Positions 51,501-63,460 of a stretch of 64,000 nucleotides of DNA are shown piece after piece. Position 1 is the first letter of the stretch. Each line of letters starts with the position of its first letter. The notes under the pieces were generated by a model that did no database searches, had not been told where the DNA came from, and saw only the letters and a list, made by a program, of their open reading frames with translations. The DNA is from Sphagnum compactum (taxonomy: Eukaryota; Bryophyta; Sphagnopsida; Sphagnales), in assembly GCA_965153455.1 (NCBI GenBank), contig OZ234499.1, positions 17,294,271-17,358,270 on the forward strand, in the 5' to 3' direction. Position numbers and translations under genes: made by a program.

Positions 51501-53520
51501 TCCATTAGCTAAATGGGGCAACACCTAAATTGAACAATTTGAGATAACCAAGATTTTCATAGATGCAAAAATATATATTATTGCCACATGTTTTGAAAAT
51601 AAAAAACCAAGTCACCTACCCCTCCTACAAACATTTCACCAAACTAGCCATTTAGGTGGTGGTGAATGCATCCCCCTAGAGAGGATAGCTATTTCTGAAA
51701 GTTGGGAAAAAAAAACCCTGGTCCCCAGCAAGGGAACTTTTTGGAAATTTCCAAAATTTCATCACATTTCCAAGAAAGCTATGAAATTGCCAAGACTTCT
51801 GGAGGATTTTGCCAGATTTCTAGCTTGTTTCTTTTGAGATTGCCATATTTAGCTAATAGGTTCTAGTGGTTCCCCCAACAGGAAATAGTATTCCTAGATT
51901 TTCTACTTCTCTATTTGTCTTGTAACCAGATTTGGCTAAATCCTCTTGTAGCTGATCGCCACTTTTAGAGCAACATAAGAAAATTGAAAAAAGAAAAAAC
52001 ACTAGCTGGTTCCAATCAGGCTTTTCTTTTTCAGATTCAGTGAAAAGCCGCACTGGTGAGGATCCCTCATAAAGATATGGCAGTAAATGTTGAGGTAGTT
52101 GAGTCTACTCTGGTCTTCTTTTAGTTTCCTGCTGCAGCTGGCGACCTAGGTCTAAACCTAGCAAATTTCTTTTAGGTTTTTTGAAAAATTCCCAAAAAAT
52201 ATCAAAATCAACATTCTTTCTTTTCCTTTCCGTTTCTTTTCTTTTCCTGCTGTTTTGAAAAAAAACTCTCCAAGATGCAAAAATATGCCACAAAAAAAAT
52301 TTGGTTCCAATAGTATATGGTAAAAGTCTCATTCAAGGCGCTTAGTGCAATGATGGGGAATAAAATGGCCAAGCAAAAGACATTCACTAATTAGTCATCA
52401 TAATTCAAACAAAGCCATTAAATTGCATGCATGGCAAACATGGAAATGCAGATATGGCATTGGATGAATTTGGTATGCGCCCTCTTTTGGCCTGACTCAA
52501 AACAATTACCTGCACTTGAGTAAGTGTAAAACTTCAGTTGTAGACTAGCCGGGTTGGATTGAATTAATGCAAGTCTCAAATACTCACCAGCCAAGTACTG
52601 TACTCAAAACGATAGTAGTAAACTTTTCTCAACCAAGTAGGCTATATTATAAATACCTTGATATATTTTGCACATTTGTATATCAAGGTGAAAAACTTAC
52701 CCCACCCAAAACTTCGCAAGACCTTTCTACCCACTAATCCATAGCAAGAAAGCAAAGGTCATTTAGATTAACAACATTGGTGTTCAAGTGTCATCTCTTA
52801 TTGATGTCCACTTACAACACAGAGAAACCTCTAAGAATTCTTGTAGTGTAGCTGGAGGGCACGTTGTAATGTGCAATTATTACTCCAACCCACAAGCCAG
52901 GGTTCTATCTTTGTGGTGGGCTTTATGAAAAATGTAAACCCTATGGGTGAGAGCAATGCTGAGATTGAGCTTACTCTTGGCTCTCACATCGTGCGCCCTT
53001 ATTTCAGTAATGCCGTCAGTCTTGTGCTTTACCCTACACTTCATACCCATTATTCCATAAGTACATGTTGATGGCAAACTTGAAAATTTTGATATCATCT
53101 GCAAAAGACAGATCTGCATAGTCACCTATCTAGCTGATAAGGATACGGGCTAGATGATTATTCCAGCTCCAAAGCAAACACAGGTGAGAAACTACCTTGA
53201 ACAAGATGTCTAGAAGTTTGATATATAGTGTTGTCAACAACAGGAGTGCATGTTACATGTAAAAAATTGGAATGGACAATTTACAAATGGTCCATACAAT
53301 GATATCAGAGGATGGATGGATGCACGCACATCAATACACCATGTTCTATTGTCCATCACAACATTGTAGGACTTGATTCATTCCCCACATATTTGCAATT
53401 TTGTTTTAGTATGTACTTGCAAATCAGTGCTTCCAGCTCTCTCATAATAACCTTTCCAAGGCAATGGACATTTGGTGATGTTCAGTTTAAGGTACAAGAA
53501 TTGGGTTACTTGGCCAGGTG
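51501..53520. other. Intergenic, no gene recognised
   Basis: A segment near 51845-51965 carries TATTTAGCTAATAGG and AGATTTGGCTAAATC, weakly recalling the palindromic ends of the MITE-like family. A frame at 52871-53071 is open but has no family motif. I see nothing else. Confidence 0.45.
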
Positions 53521-53559
53521 AATGACAGATTATACACCCAGCAATGTCCTGGGTATATC

Positions 53560-56165
53560 AGAGAGCTTGAAGGTGATCAGGCAATGGTCATGTAGTTTAA
53601 GCTCAAACCTTATGAATGTCACCACCCATGCTGGCCAGATATGGTGGAATTCTTGGAGGCATAAGGGGTGGAGGAGGTGGTATGCCCTAGATTTGTTGCT
53701 GTTGTCAATTCCTATGCATATCTTGTTGCATTTGAAGAGGTTGCATACCACCTGGAGGTGGCCAGCTACCCCATAGTGGAGGTGAATTGCCTTGTTGCAT
53801 CCTAGGTGGGGGCTGATTTGCTGATGGTGGAAGGAGTAGCTCAACCAGGTTGCATGGAGTGTGGAAGTCCCTGCTTTTGTTGCATACGAGGACCCCTGTA
53901 CCCTTGATTCTGCATCATTTAGCCCTGTTGAGGTGGGGGTGCAGGCATTGGAGGCCTATTATTCATGAAGGGGGTGGGTGACGATGCATAGGGCCATTTG
54001 CAGATGGAGGTGGCATACCCATGTTGCCATGGCCTGGTGGAGGATGTCAGGGAAGTCAAGCACCAAGAGATGGAAGTCCAACACAGTGATGGAGGTCCAC
54101 TTGGCAAAAGTGTACAAGGCCAATTCTTTTGTGCATTAGGATTGCTGGATTGCAGCATGCATTCTGCATCCCCCACCCACACATGGAAAAACAACATGAG
54201 CTGAATGAATCACAAAACTCTGTGCACCTAACTTTGCCACATGTGAAGACTAGCAAAGACAGAAATACATTTGGTGCTTGATTAGCAATTCAAGGCAGCA
54301 ACAAGTGTTAGCAAAAATCTCTTGGGTTTCCAGATTGCAAAGCCACTCATATCACATTGAAACAGAGCAGGGAAGGATGTGGTCCCTGCAGGAGTACCAT
54401 GGGGTTCCCCTTGAGTATTGTTCTTGTAGCATGTGATACAGTGATTGCTTGGTTGCACAAGTACTGTCCATCCATGGCATATATACCACCTCAGAACCTA
54501 AAATTCCTTCATTCCCCTTACTCTTGCTACAATAGAAGGCACACAGATATGCAAAACCTGCATGGAGATAACAACAGCAGAGGGGTACAGCCACAAAGCC
54601 ACTCAACAAGCACATCAAAGCATCAATAATGCATCAATATTGCATAGCAACCTACACACACTACCAAATTGCAGAATTACCCCAATCGCGGCATCTGAAG
54701 CTTCAAAAGAGTCATAAGTTGATGAACCCAAAGCCTCATGAGTTGCCCAATTCAGGATCCTTCATAATCTTCACAGTTCCCACAAACATTTTGCTCACAA
54801 ATGGCAATATGAGATTATGATCCCAGACCCAAGAAGGCCTGTTAGGTGGTAGTAGGCCTCCCAAATCCAGGCTTGCTAGCCCAACTATTAGAACTTAAGG
54901 GCATTGTTAGGTTTTCATAACATTATGCTCAGTGCCATGGCAAATACCACGCCCATTATTACTAACACAAGTGTAAGGGATCACTCTCAGATGCCACTGG
55001 ATTGAGCCATGAGAGAGTAGCACAAGCATGCACTAAACATGACAAACAGCAGCTTCTCATCCATATCCTGCACCCTCTGTCCCATGACATCAGCCTTCAT
55101 ACTCGGTGAATTGACATTGCTGGCACACATGAGAGGAAACTTGCGTCCACCCACTAGCACCCATATATGCAGCCAAGTTTTCCCTTAGAGTACCGCTTGA
55201 GACAAGAAAACCTCATACAAGATCATTTCAGCAGCAAGCTCAAAAAAAAAGGGACACAATTTAGTATCTATAGGTTCCAAGTTGCTCACAAACATATTGG
55301 CACCCACATCTGGACTTTTCTTGTCTTGTGATGCCTGAATTACAACAATAATCAAGAAAGCAACTGGTTAAAGAGGCAGTTTTAGCAGAAAAAACCTGTG
55401 AAATGTAGATGATGCTTCCAAACATTTGTCAATAATCCAGACAGGTAAGTCAATTATATCATTGATTACACCTTTATTGTCTGAATTAATACACATATCC
55501 ATGAACAGGGAGAACTCCACAATAATACAGTCATTCAGTTAATTATAACTGAATGGAAAATGCAGATAATGAAACCAAAAGTATGCATAAACCACAGCAC
55601 AAGGAACCAGGGATAGAGTAGAGGATTAAAATGTCATCGCCTCAAAGCTGGCAACTCTAACCATATCTTTTCCATCTGGCATTTAGCCACTTAAGGGTAC
55701 TATTGAAACAATAATCTTCATAAGAATCCAGAACTGATCTACATACTTACAATTGAATGCGAAACTGAATATGAACCTATGATATGGTTATAGAGATTTG
55801 AGATCTGACAACAAATCAGAGAAACAGAAAAAAGAAAAGAAAGAGACCCACCCTTACACAATAGAGAAAAGAGAAAAGACTAACAGAGATTGTGATTGGT
55901 AAGGATCCCATTCCTGTAAAGCTCCTATGGACAGCTTTATATCACACATACCTTGTTGACACTGATAGGCTTGCCAGCCAACTTCATGATGTTCAGTATT
56001 TTGATGGCCTGCATCACCCACCCAACATGAGCAAATGATTGCGTCATATGAATCCATGGAAAATGGGATTGGATCCTCTAATTTCAGTGAAGGGAAACAT
56101 CAGGCCTATAAAGGGCTTACATAATCAGGATCATGCTCACTACAGAACTCAACAAAGCCATAGCC
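53560..56165 (-). pseudogene. SF3B4 (SAP49/SF3b49) splicing factor pseudogene
   Basis: Minus-strand pieces follow the order of SF3B4, the two-RRM subunit of the U2 snRNP SF3b complex. RRM1 appears as VPKD..VTNLHQGYGFVEF near 56140-56190 (indels), then HDPDY before GTAAGC, and AIKILNIMKLAGKPISVNK before GTATGT (about 55950-56012). After an intron ending TTCAG comes ASQDKKSPDVGANMFVSNLE (about 55270-55330), then DEKLLFVMFSA (near 55055), KIMKDPELGNS-stop-GFGFI and YDSFEASDAAI in a shifted frame (54690-54800). SSNPNAQKNWPCTLLPSGPP lies near 54090-54160, and a Pro/Met/Gln-rich tail (NRPPMPAPPPQQG) runs to about 53560. Several frameshifts and stops make it non-functional. Retained introns mean it arose by DNA duplication, not retrotransposition. 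Confidence 0.75.
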
Positions 56166-56399
56166 CTGGTGCAAAATTGGTGACTGTCTTTTGGCACCCA
56201 CAATGAAACTCAGACCCAGTTCCAGTTTGGGTCTTACTAGCTGGAACCACCACAGTGGGTACCTGCTCAACACTGGTTAGAAGTTGGGAAGTCAGATACT
56301 CAGAACCCTAAAATCACAGAACTGAAAAACACATCAAATGCGCAAAAAGCTTACCATCATCTTGCATGAAAAAAGACCCCACAGATATCATCCTACTCC

Positions 56400-56694
56400 A
56401 GCATGATATCCACTTACTTTTCATCTTTTGCTTGTAATTATTCATCCATCAGGGCATCTCATCCCATATTGTAATTGATCTGCCATTTGATCCAAAAGCT
56501 TATATCTATATGCACAATTCATCCACATTACATTATAGTACAAAGAAGTTTAAAGCTTCCTCCCAACCATAGAAGCTTTAAATGTGCTTCACCCCTGAGC
56601 TATGAGGTCATACCTCTTGAGGAGAGTTCCAACTCGTTATACCCGAAGGTTTGCACCTCTTCATGACCTAAGAATTAAATACATAATTCTAACA
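56400..56694 (-). repeat. Probable 3' LTR of the copia element
   Basis: Starts at 56694 on the minus strand with TGTTAGAATTATGTATTTAA directly after the polypurine tract. The far end could not be fixed; the approximate limit is before the degenerate start of the SF3B4 pseudogene. Confidence 0.5.
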
Positions 56695-56739
56695 CTCCCC
56701 TTTAACGAAAAAACACTGGTAATTTTGTAATGTTACAAT

Positions 56740-57540
56740 TATAAATGATCTAACACTCCCTATTGAGCTAATCGTTTCTATCATGAAATACTCCCCCTTC
56801 AGCTTTACTTGAAAATTAACAATAAGAAAATTTGTAAGTCCAATTGCAATGCAACACTTGAGATGTTTAGGTTGAGGAAAGGCTTTAGGAAATAAATCAA
56901 CCCACATATGATTAGTGGGGCAATATTTTATGATGATTTTTTGTTTTTCCACCTTCTTTTGTAAGAAATGGTATTAAAGTTCAATATGCTTAGTGTGATC
57001 ATGAAAATGAGAGTTAATAAAATGCAAGATTGATTATTGCAATGTAATGTAATAGGTTTGGGCATAGCAATAAGAATTGGAACCAAATCTTGAAGGAGTT
57101 CCTTTGGCAAACTACCTCTTTAGCATCAAAAGCTACTACAATGCATTTATTCTCTATTGAAGACAAAGCCACATTCATTTGCTTGTGGCATTGCTAAGAG
57201 ATGGCCCTACCTCCAAGCGAGAAAAATATAATCGGATGTGGATTTCCATGCATCAACATCACCAACCCAATCCACATTGGTATAACCTTGCAACCATAAA
57301 TCATTAGAAGAAGAATAGGTCATTGACCCTATGACTCAAATAAATTGTAAGTAAAGAAAGGTTTGTTTTATAACACTCCAATGACTTAAACTAGGGTTGG
57401 ACATAAATTGAGCACAATGGCCCATCGAGTATGATATATATGTTTGTGTTGTCATTGTTAAATAAGTTAGGTGCCTTATAACACTAGCATACATAACTTC
57501 TTTCATGGCATTATAATCAATAGAAAAAGATGAGCTCATG
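56740..57540 (-). pseudogene. Copia RNase H and C-terminal pol remnant
   Basis: Minus-strand frames give YASVIRHLTYLTMTTQTYIS with QFMSNPSLSHWSVIKQTFLY (57336-57539; the conserved SNPG..HW..VKRI.RYL block), KELLQDL...PITLHCNNQSCI (about 57030-57105; RNase H core, D changed to N in C-N-N-Q), and KYCPTNHMWVDLFPKAFP followed by KHLKCCIAIGL near the end (about 56830-56940; copia C-terminal motif). Frames change between blocks. Confidence 0.8.
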
Positions 57541-57599
57541 TTTTTTTGTTAGTTTAACCCTTAATGGCATGTGGGTACTAATTGGTTTATAATTAACCA

Positions 57600-58250
57600 T
57601 GTTAAATTTTGCATGGATGACTAAAATACATTTTTCTTGTGATAGCTTGATGGATTTAGTAAAGTGATTTCAAGACAATATGAAATGTCCTTTTTATCAA
57701 TCATTGTAAATTTTTCATTTCATTCAACTTTATAATGCTCACATAATCCTAAGACCACAAATGTCTTATTATTCATTTGCCCAATATATACATTTGTATC
57801 ATGTGCACATTTTTGGTAACCTAATTTAAGTAGATGAATATTAAATCTTGCATACTAAAGTCTTGGACTCTACTTCAATCCATAAATAACTTTCAAAAGC
57901 TTACAAACTTTATTTTCATTTCATAAAGGCATGTAACAAGGGGATTGTTCTATATTTCTTCATCTAAATGACCATGTAAAAATGGAATTTGGACATCAAG
58001 TTGATGGACATGATAGTCATGAATAGTGGCCAAAGCAAATAAAATTCATAATGAAATAATTATGACCATAGGGGAAAATGTTTCATTATAGTCAATTCTT
58101 TTAAGTTGAGTGAATCCTTTAGTCACAAACCTAGTTTTATATCTATCTGATGTCCCATCAACTTTACATTTAGGGTTATATACCCACTTACACCTAACAA
58201 TGGACCAATCCAAAAGGTGAGGAATCAAAATCTATTTTTAATTATGGAGA
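57600..58250 (-). pseudogene. Copia reverse transcriptase remnant
   Basis: At 58046-58228 the minus strand encodes CKWVYNPKCKVDGTSDRYKT, then RFVTKGFTQLKRIDYNETFS and PMV, the start of the copia reverse transcriptase (KWVYK.K...DG...RYKARLVAKGFTQ..GIDY.ETFSPV). The remaining polymerase blocks downstream are eroded by indels. Confidence 0.85.
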
Positions 58251-58828
58251 AATGAATTATACTCAAAATCCATACTAGGTTTCAATTTGAAAAGTCAGGC
58301 TGAGTCAAAACATTTTTGTAAGATGTCAATTCATTTGTTTGGGCAAAGAAACTAGACGTAAGATATGTAAAATCCATATCTACAAACTTTGTTAATGTAT
58401 ATTTACTTTTAGTGGTACAATCTGACCACCTTAAAAATGGTTTTTATTTATCATCAAATTGTGAAGAAGGGTAAATGGGAAAGGCATTACATGAATTTTC
58501 AATATGAGATTGAATTTCAAATTGAGGTTGAAATGTATTTGAAAGAACCATTGGTCATATTTGGATGTTCATTGGATGAATATGTCGTTATGGTGGTAGT
58601 GAATGGACATGATTATTTTGGGGAGTGTTTATTTCACCTTTTACATATATACTAGCCTAGTTATTTTGAGGAGGAGCCAATAATGGTTATATTGTTGATG
58701 GTTGGGTTACAATAGAACCATGTCCCACATTGGGCAATACAAGATTTTCATCAAAAATAACATTTCTACTTAACAATAATTTTCAATTGACTATATTATA
58801 TAAATAGTATCCTTTTACACCATCATGT

Positions 58829-59560
58829 TCACCATATCTTATAAAAAAAGTTAACAAATTGAACATCAAGTTTTAACATTTTTCTCCAAGTACAATGTTC
58901 ATAATCAACACAACCAAATATACAAAAATGGGTGATATATGGTTTTCTACTTGTCCAACATTCATAAGGGGTCTTCCTAAGCATTGTAGAGGTAAATGAT
59001 CTATTCTGTACATAACATGTTGTAGATAAATCTTCACCCCAAAATGATTTAAGCAATTTTGTAATTTCTAACATATTATATGGTGACTTAACAAATGTTT
59101 TGTTTTTATGTTCATCGACACCATTGTGAGGTATAGAGGTTAGTCAATTGCTTGGATATTCCATGGACCTCAAAAAAGTGGAAAACCATTTTGATGTAAA
59201 TTTGCCGCCATTGTTAAATTGATGTGTCTTCAACTTCTTGTTTGTTTTGGTTTAAACCATTGCCTTGTACACTTTAATTTGTTAAACACATCTAACTTCT
59301 TGTGCAAGAGATAGATCACAATATAATGTGAATACTCATCGATCAAAACAACAAAATAATGATTATATTGAAATTTATCATTTCTTTGAATACTTCATAA
59401 TGTAAATGACATAGTCTATGATGCCACATTACTAAAAAGGAGTTATTATCAAATGTGGCCATCATAGCAAGAATTAATCATATAACTTTGTTTGAGCCCC
59501 ACTCCAATTGGATACAATGATCTCTTTTAATGATATTTAATTATTAGTTTTTCCACTTTT
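58829..59560 (-). pseudogene. Copia integrase remnant
   Basis: At 58829-59074 the minus strand reads KSFWGEDLSTTCYVQNRSFT, then TPYECWTSRKPYITHFCIFG and CVDY, a signature of the C-terminal half of copia integrase. Sequence to about 59560 contains fragments of the catalytic core interrupted by stops. Confidence 0.82.
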
Positions 59561-59599
59561 GTAAATAAATTTAAAATACAATGAACATGGACGAAAAAT

Positions 59600-60990
59600 G
59601 TATTTTTGTTCCTTGCTTTGTTGCTTTATGTTATACTAAAATGAGATTTTTTGCCAATGCAAGTACATGTGTCACATCACATACAATTGTAATGTGACTT
59701 GAAATAAGCAAATAGTTACAATTCCAATGCCTACAACTTGACGTTGTTAGCCATCCCCCATGTACATAATTAATGGTTGATCCAATAACTTATTTGAATT
59801 AAACCATTCCTTGTGTGGATTCATTTGTTGGGTTGCTTTATTGTCAAAGAACCATGCATTTTCAACTATGTTAAACTTTTGATCAACAATTGCAAAATTT
59901 CGTTACAATGGTTCAATAATTGTATTAACTTTATTAAATTGTGCACTTTATTTGAAAAAAAATCGGTTTTATTATTCTATTACTCTATTGGCTCTATCTT
60001 CTTTTTTTTGTTTACAATCCGGTGTAATATTATTTTTTCCCACAATAATGACAAGTTTTATCTTGATGTGGATTTAGGCTTCATGTAGTATTAGCATTGT
60101 ACAGGACAGTTTGTGATATGTTTGAACTTCCTTTGGAATTTGGGCTTATGATTTCCAAATAAAGCAAAGAACTTACCATATGATGGTTATACATCACTTT
60201 CTTCCCTCAATTTTAATTCTTGTAAATTTTACCAATGAGGCCATTTATGGTTTGATTTGTTACAATATAGGTTGTGTATTTGCAAACAACCTCCATGAAA
60301 GGGGTAATGTTGTAAGAAGAAACATATTTGTTTCTCTCTTGCAATGACTAAGTTAGCCACTACGGTTTAATCTAGAAGTCCATACCCTTTTTCTAAAAAC
60401 TCAATTGGTGATTAGGTTTCTAATAATGTAGTTGTATTAACCTTTTACGAATGGCAACCTTAGATGCCATATTTGTGTGTTTATATTGCGATTTTAATTT
60501 ATTCCACATTACTTTGTTTGTTTTATTATTTATATTTATTAACCATTGTAATGAAAAATTATTTCAGCTTGTGCCTTGGAGTCTTTCAACTTCCAAGCCA
60601 TATGTAAAGCACTATTTGATGCCTTTGGATTTAGTTTAGAGCTACCACTCCCCCCCAAATTTCATTTCTCATCAATAACATTTGTAATTCAATTGACCAA
60701 GTATTATAATTAGTATTATTCAATTTATCAATTTGATAAGTGCACGTTACAAGAAAAAAAAACATTGTCATGATTCATATTGTCATTGGATAAAATATAA
60801 TCAGTGAATTTTAATTTTTTTAATCCGCATTGGCAACTAGGTCAATAAACATTGTTGATAATTATGGTTGAAAAACTGTTTTTAAATCTTCGACATTCTA
60901 AAATAATCCAACATTAAAATACTTTTCATCCTCCATTACTGTAGCATGTGCCATTGAACACAATTGTAATTAGTGATTTTTTCTTTGGCA
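59600..60990 (-). pseudogene. Copia gag and protease remnant
   Basis: The zinc knuckle lies near 60020-60060. A protease/pre-integrase stretch near 59610-59790 reads ITIVCDVTHVLALAKNLILV with KATKQGTKIHF, matching the copia DVLHVP.LAKNLLSV block. The gag N-terminus is near 60955. Frame breaks occur between all parts. Confidence 0.7.
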
Positions 60991-62376
60991 AATTTCTGCA
61001 ACTTGGCAACCAAAACAAATCAAAATGGGAATATTCCCTCTCTTTCTTTGAGAAAATTTGCTCGATTTTGAAAATAAAATAAAATTTCACTAATTTGTAA
61101 CATAGTTTTTTTGTTTTGGGATAGTGTTTTGTTCGCTACTAAAAAATGTGGGTGCACAATTTACTAGTCCCTATTCACTAGACTAATGAATTCACTACAT
61201 CCCCATTAGGTTATGTTCATTAGGACTAGTGAATTAGATCAAATTCCAGAGAAATCACTTGGTCTATAGGGACACCTTTTGTTGTAATGTGCTAGATTTC
61301 GATAATTGGCACCTATTTTTACAAAGGTTGCATCGGAAAAATATGCTATGACATATATATTTTTTAAATATAAGGATTGTAAGATACCATAGTACCTTGG
61401 CCAATTTGAGAGTCCTTTGTCAAAAATTTAATCAATTTTCAAATTTTCAATTCGACATCTTTGTTTTAATTATTTTTATTTTTGACAAAAAATTTGATTT
61501 GATTTTTTTTGCATTTCGACAATATTGTAAATTACCTAAGTTCAATCAATTTTCTTGGTCCTTTTTTGTTTTATTTTTTTGTTGGTACTTCAATTTTTCT
61601 CTTACAGATTTGTTGGTTTAGGGTTCATGGCATATCTTTAGGATTCAAGATTGATTGTTCAAGAACTCTTTTACTTAAGAATGTTCTTAGTACCTACCTT
61701 TTCAAGGTGAAGGAGTTTACAATAGAAAGTTTACACTGAAGGCACTTTGCTCTTGTTCTATTTGGGTGTGAGTGAAAATACTAAACAAAGAATGGAAATA
61801 AATCATTTGTAAAATAATCTTGCTACCTATTTATTTTTTAGTTTACATCAAGTAAATTTTGCATTTAAGAGTTTAGTGTGTACCTACCTATTAAGGAATA
61901 TGCGAATGAAAAAATTGTTAGTTTATTTTTTGTTTAACATACTTTAGTTCGAGAGTTTTTTATGTTCAAGAACAAAATTATTAAAAGAACTAAATTGGCT
62001 ATTATGATAGTTTGGTATTTATGAATACCCAACAAAACAAATAGAAAACACTAACATGGTTATTCAAACCCATCACAAGAGATGAACACTAAAATGTTTT
62101 AGAACATGAAGTTGAATTGTTGGGAAAAGTTACACAAATGAGAGATACCAAGTGCATGATGAAGAAGCATCGAATTGGCCAACCCAAGAAATTCAAAATG
62201 ACTCTAGAAGCAAACCAAGAGATCTTGAACAAAAATTAAATGAAGAACAAACAAGAAATAAATCACATGTGCACAAGTGTGGGACATACATCAACTAGTT
62301 TCAACAAGATTTGTGACCATCCATTATCGCAATAATCAAAAAGTACCATGCTAGTAGAACTGATGCCCTCCATCTC
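60991..62376. other. Intergenic, AT-rich
   Basis: No gene recognised. An imperfect inverted repeat (TTCACTAGACTAATGAA at about 61174-61190 and TTCATTAGGACTAGTGAA at 61216-61233) forms a potential hairpin. A lost 5' LTR of the copia element would lie here but could not be recognised. Confidence 0.45.
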
Positions 62377-63460
62377 TTGAAAATTGCTTATAGGAGGAAA
62401 CCAAGATGTCTTAATCCTTATGAAAAACTTGGAAGAACCAACCTAAATTATGATTGGCTTATAGATAAAAGAAAAATTAAAACCAAATACGTCCATGTAA
62501 CTAAATTAGGCACACGAGTTGAAACTAGGAAGCAAAATTTATCAATACTTGAAAATCATCCAATATTGAAAGTTCAATTGTAGCCGTGTTGCAAAAGATG
62601 AGGGAGGCAAGTCAGCCCCTAACAACTTCCATAGTCTAGCCCATAATTTGTGGAATGATTGAGTCATTGGCCTTTGATGTACTTTGTGACAGCAAAATTG
62701 GTGGGTTTAAAGTTACTCAAGAATGGACTCCTCAATTCATGTAAAACATTACATGAATTAGACTTTTAAGGTTAATATTACATCAACCAGCAAACTTCCA
62801 TTAGATTGAGAAGAACAAGGAAATTTCATGGTCTATCATGTTGTTCACCTAACTAAGGCCTATTGCATTCCACCTTCATTTGTTGTCAATAATGATCAAA
62901 TTGACATACATTTAGTACCTATAGCAGGAGAACGCATATGGTCAAACCTTGAAACGACCAAGCATTTTATGGATATTGTCATGGTGCCTTACTACCAAGC
63001 TCAATTGAATCATTTGGACTACAAACAAATGATTTGGTTTTTAGATTGTTGGAATGTACATAAAAGTCAAAAAAAATTAGGCTGGATAAAAGACAAACAT
63101 CCAATTATTTTGGTTGTTTTTGGAGTAGCAAATTGTACTTGTGCTTTATAACTAGTTGATGTCATATTGAAGTGCCCACACAAGCATGCATTCAAAATGG
63201 AGTTCAACAACTAGATAGCAGGGGTTCAAAGAACAAATTGAAAACGGCAAATAGTCAAATGTTGATTTCAAAATGAATAGTCTAAACCATGCATATGTGA
63301 GTGGTTACACAATGCATGGAAATAATTAAAAAGCAAAAAGCAATGATCTTTGAAAGGGTGGGAGAAAACATGGTTTACAAGAGCTTGGAGTGGTGATTTC
63401 AACTTGTTGCCATGGAAGCAAACACAACTTATGGGGCAACATGTGTGTTTTTGGAACTAT
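62377..63460 (+). pseudogene. Pogo/Tigger-like DDE transposase, internally deleted
   Basis: Frames on the plus strand follow a DDE_1-type transposase (CENP-B-like superfamily). The N-terminal part carries KLGTRVETRKQNLSILENHP (62500-62570), then LQKMREASQPLTTSI and GGFKVTQEWTPQFM in shifted frames. At 62828-63151 the catalytic region reads IPPSFVVNNDQ (first Asp), HLVPIAGERIW, then directly NLETTKHFMDIVMVPYYQAQ and WFLDCWNVHKSQKK (second Asp) and GWIKDKHPIILVVFGVANCT. After a stop, VDVILKCPHKHAFKMEF (third acidic position) follows, and EWLHNAW to about 63440. Between GERIW and NLETTK roughly 90 residues normal for the family are missing. Stops and frameshifts show it is dead; terminal repeats were not identified. 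Confidence 0.78.

Larger units (their letters stand above)
56400..60990 (-). mobile_element. Ty1/copia LTR retrotransposon, decayed
   Basis: Read on the minus strand, the gag-pol order is gag, protease, integrase, reverse transcriptase, RNase H, which defines copia. A gag start is visible near 60955 (MAHATVMEDEKYF) and a zinc knuckle CHYCGK..N..PDCK near 60020-60060. The RNase H end meets a purine tract AAAGGGGAG and TGTTAGAATTATG, the likely start of the 3' LTR at 56694. Numerous frameshifts and stops interrupt all domains. The 5' LTR beyond 61000 was not identified, so age cannot be estimated from LTR divergence. Confidence 0.82.

Noticed and set aside
58437-58655. 72-codon plus-strand frame
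   Set aside because: It lies opposite the copia pol remnant and has no motif of its own.
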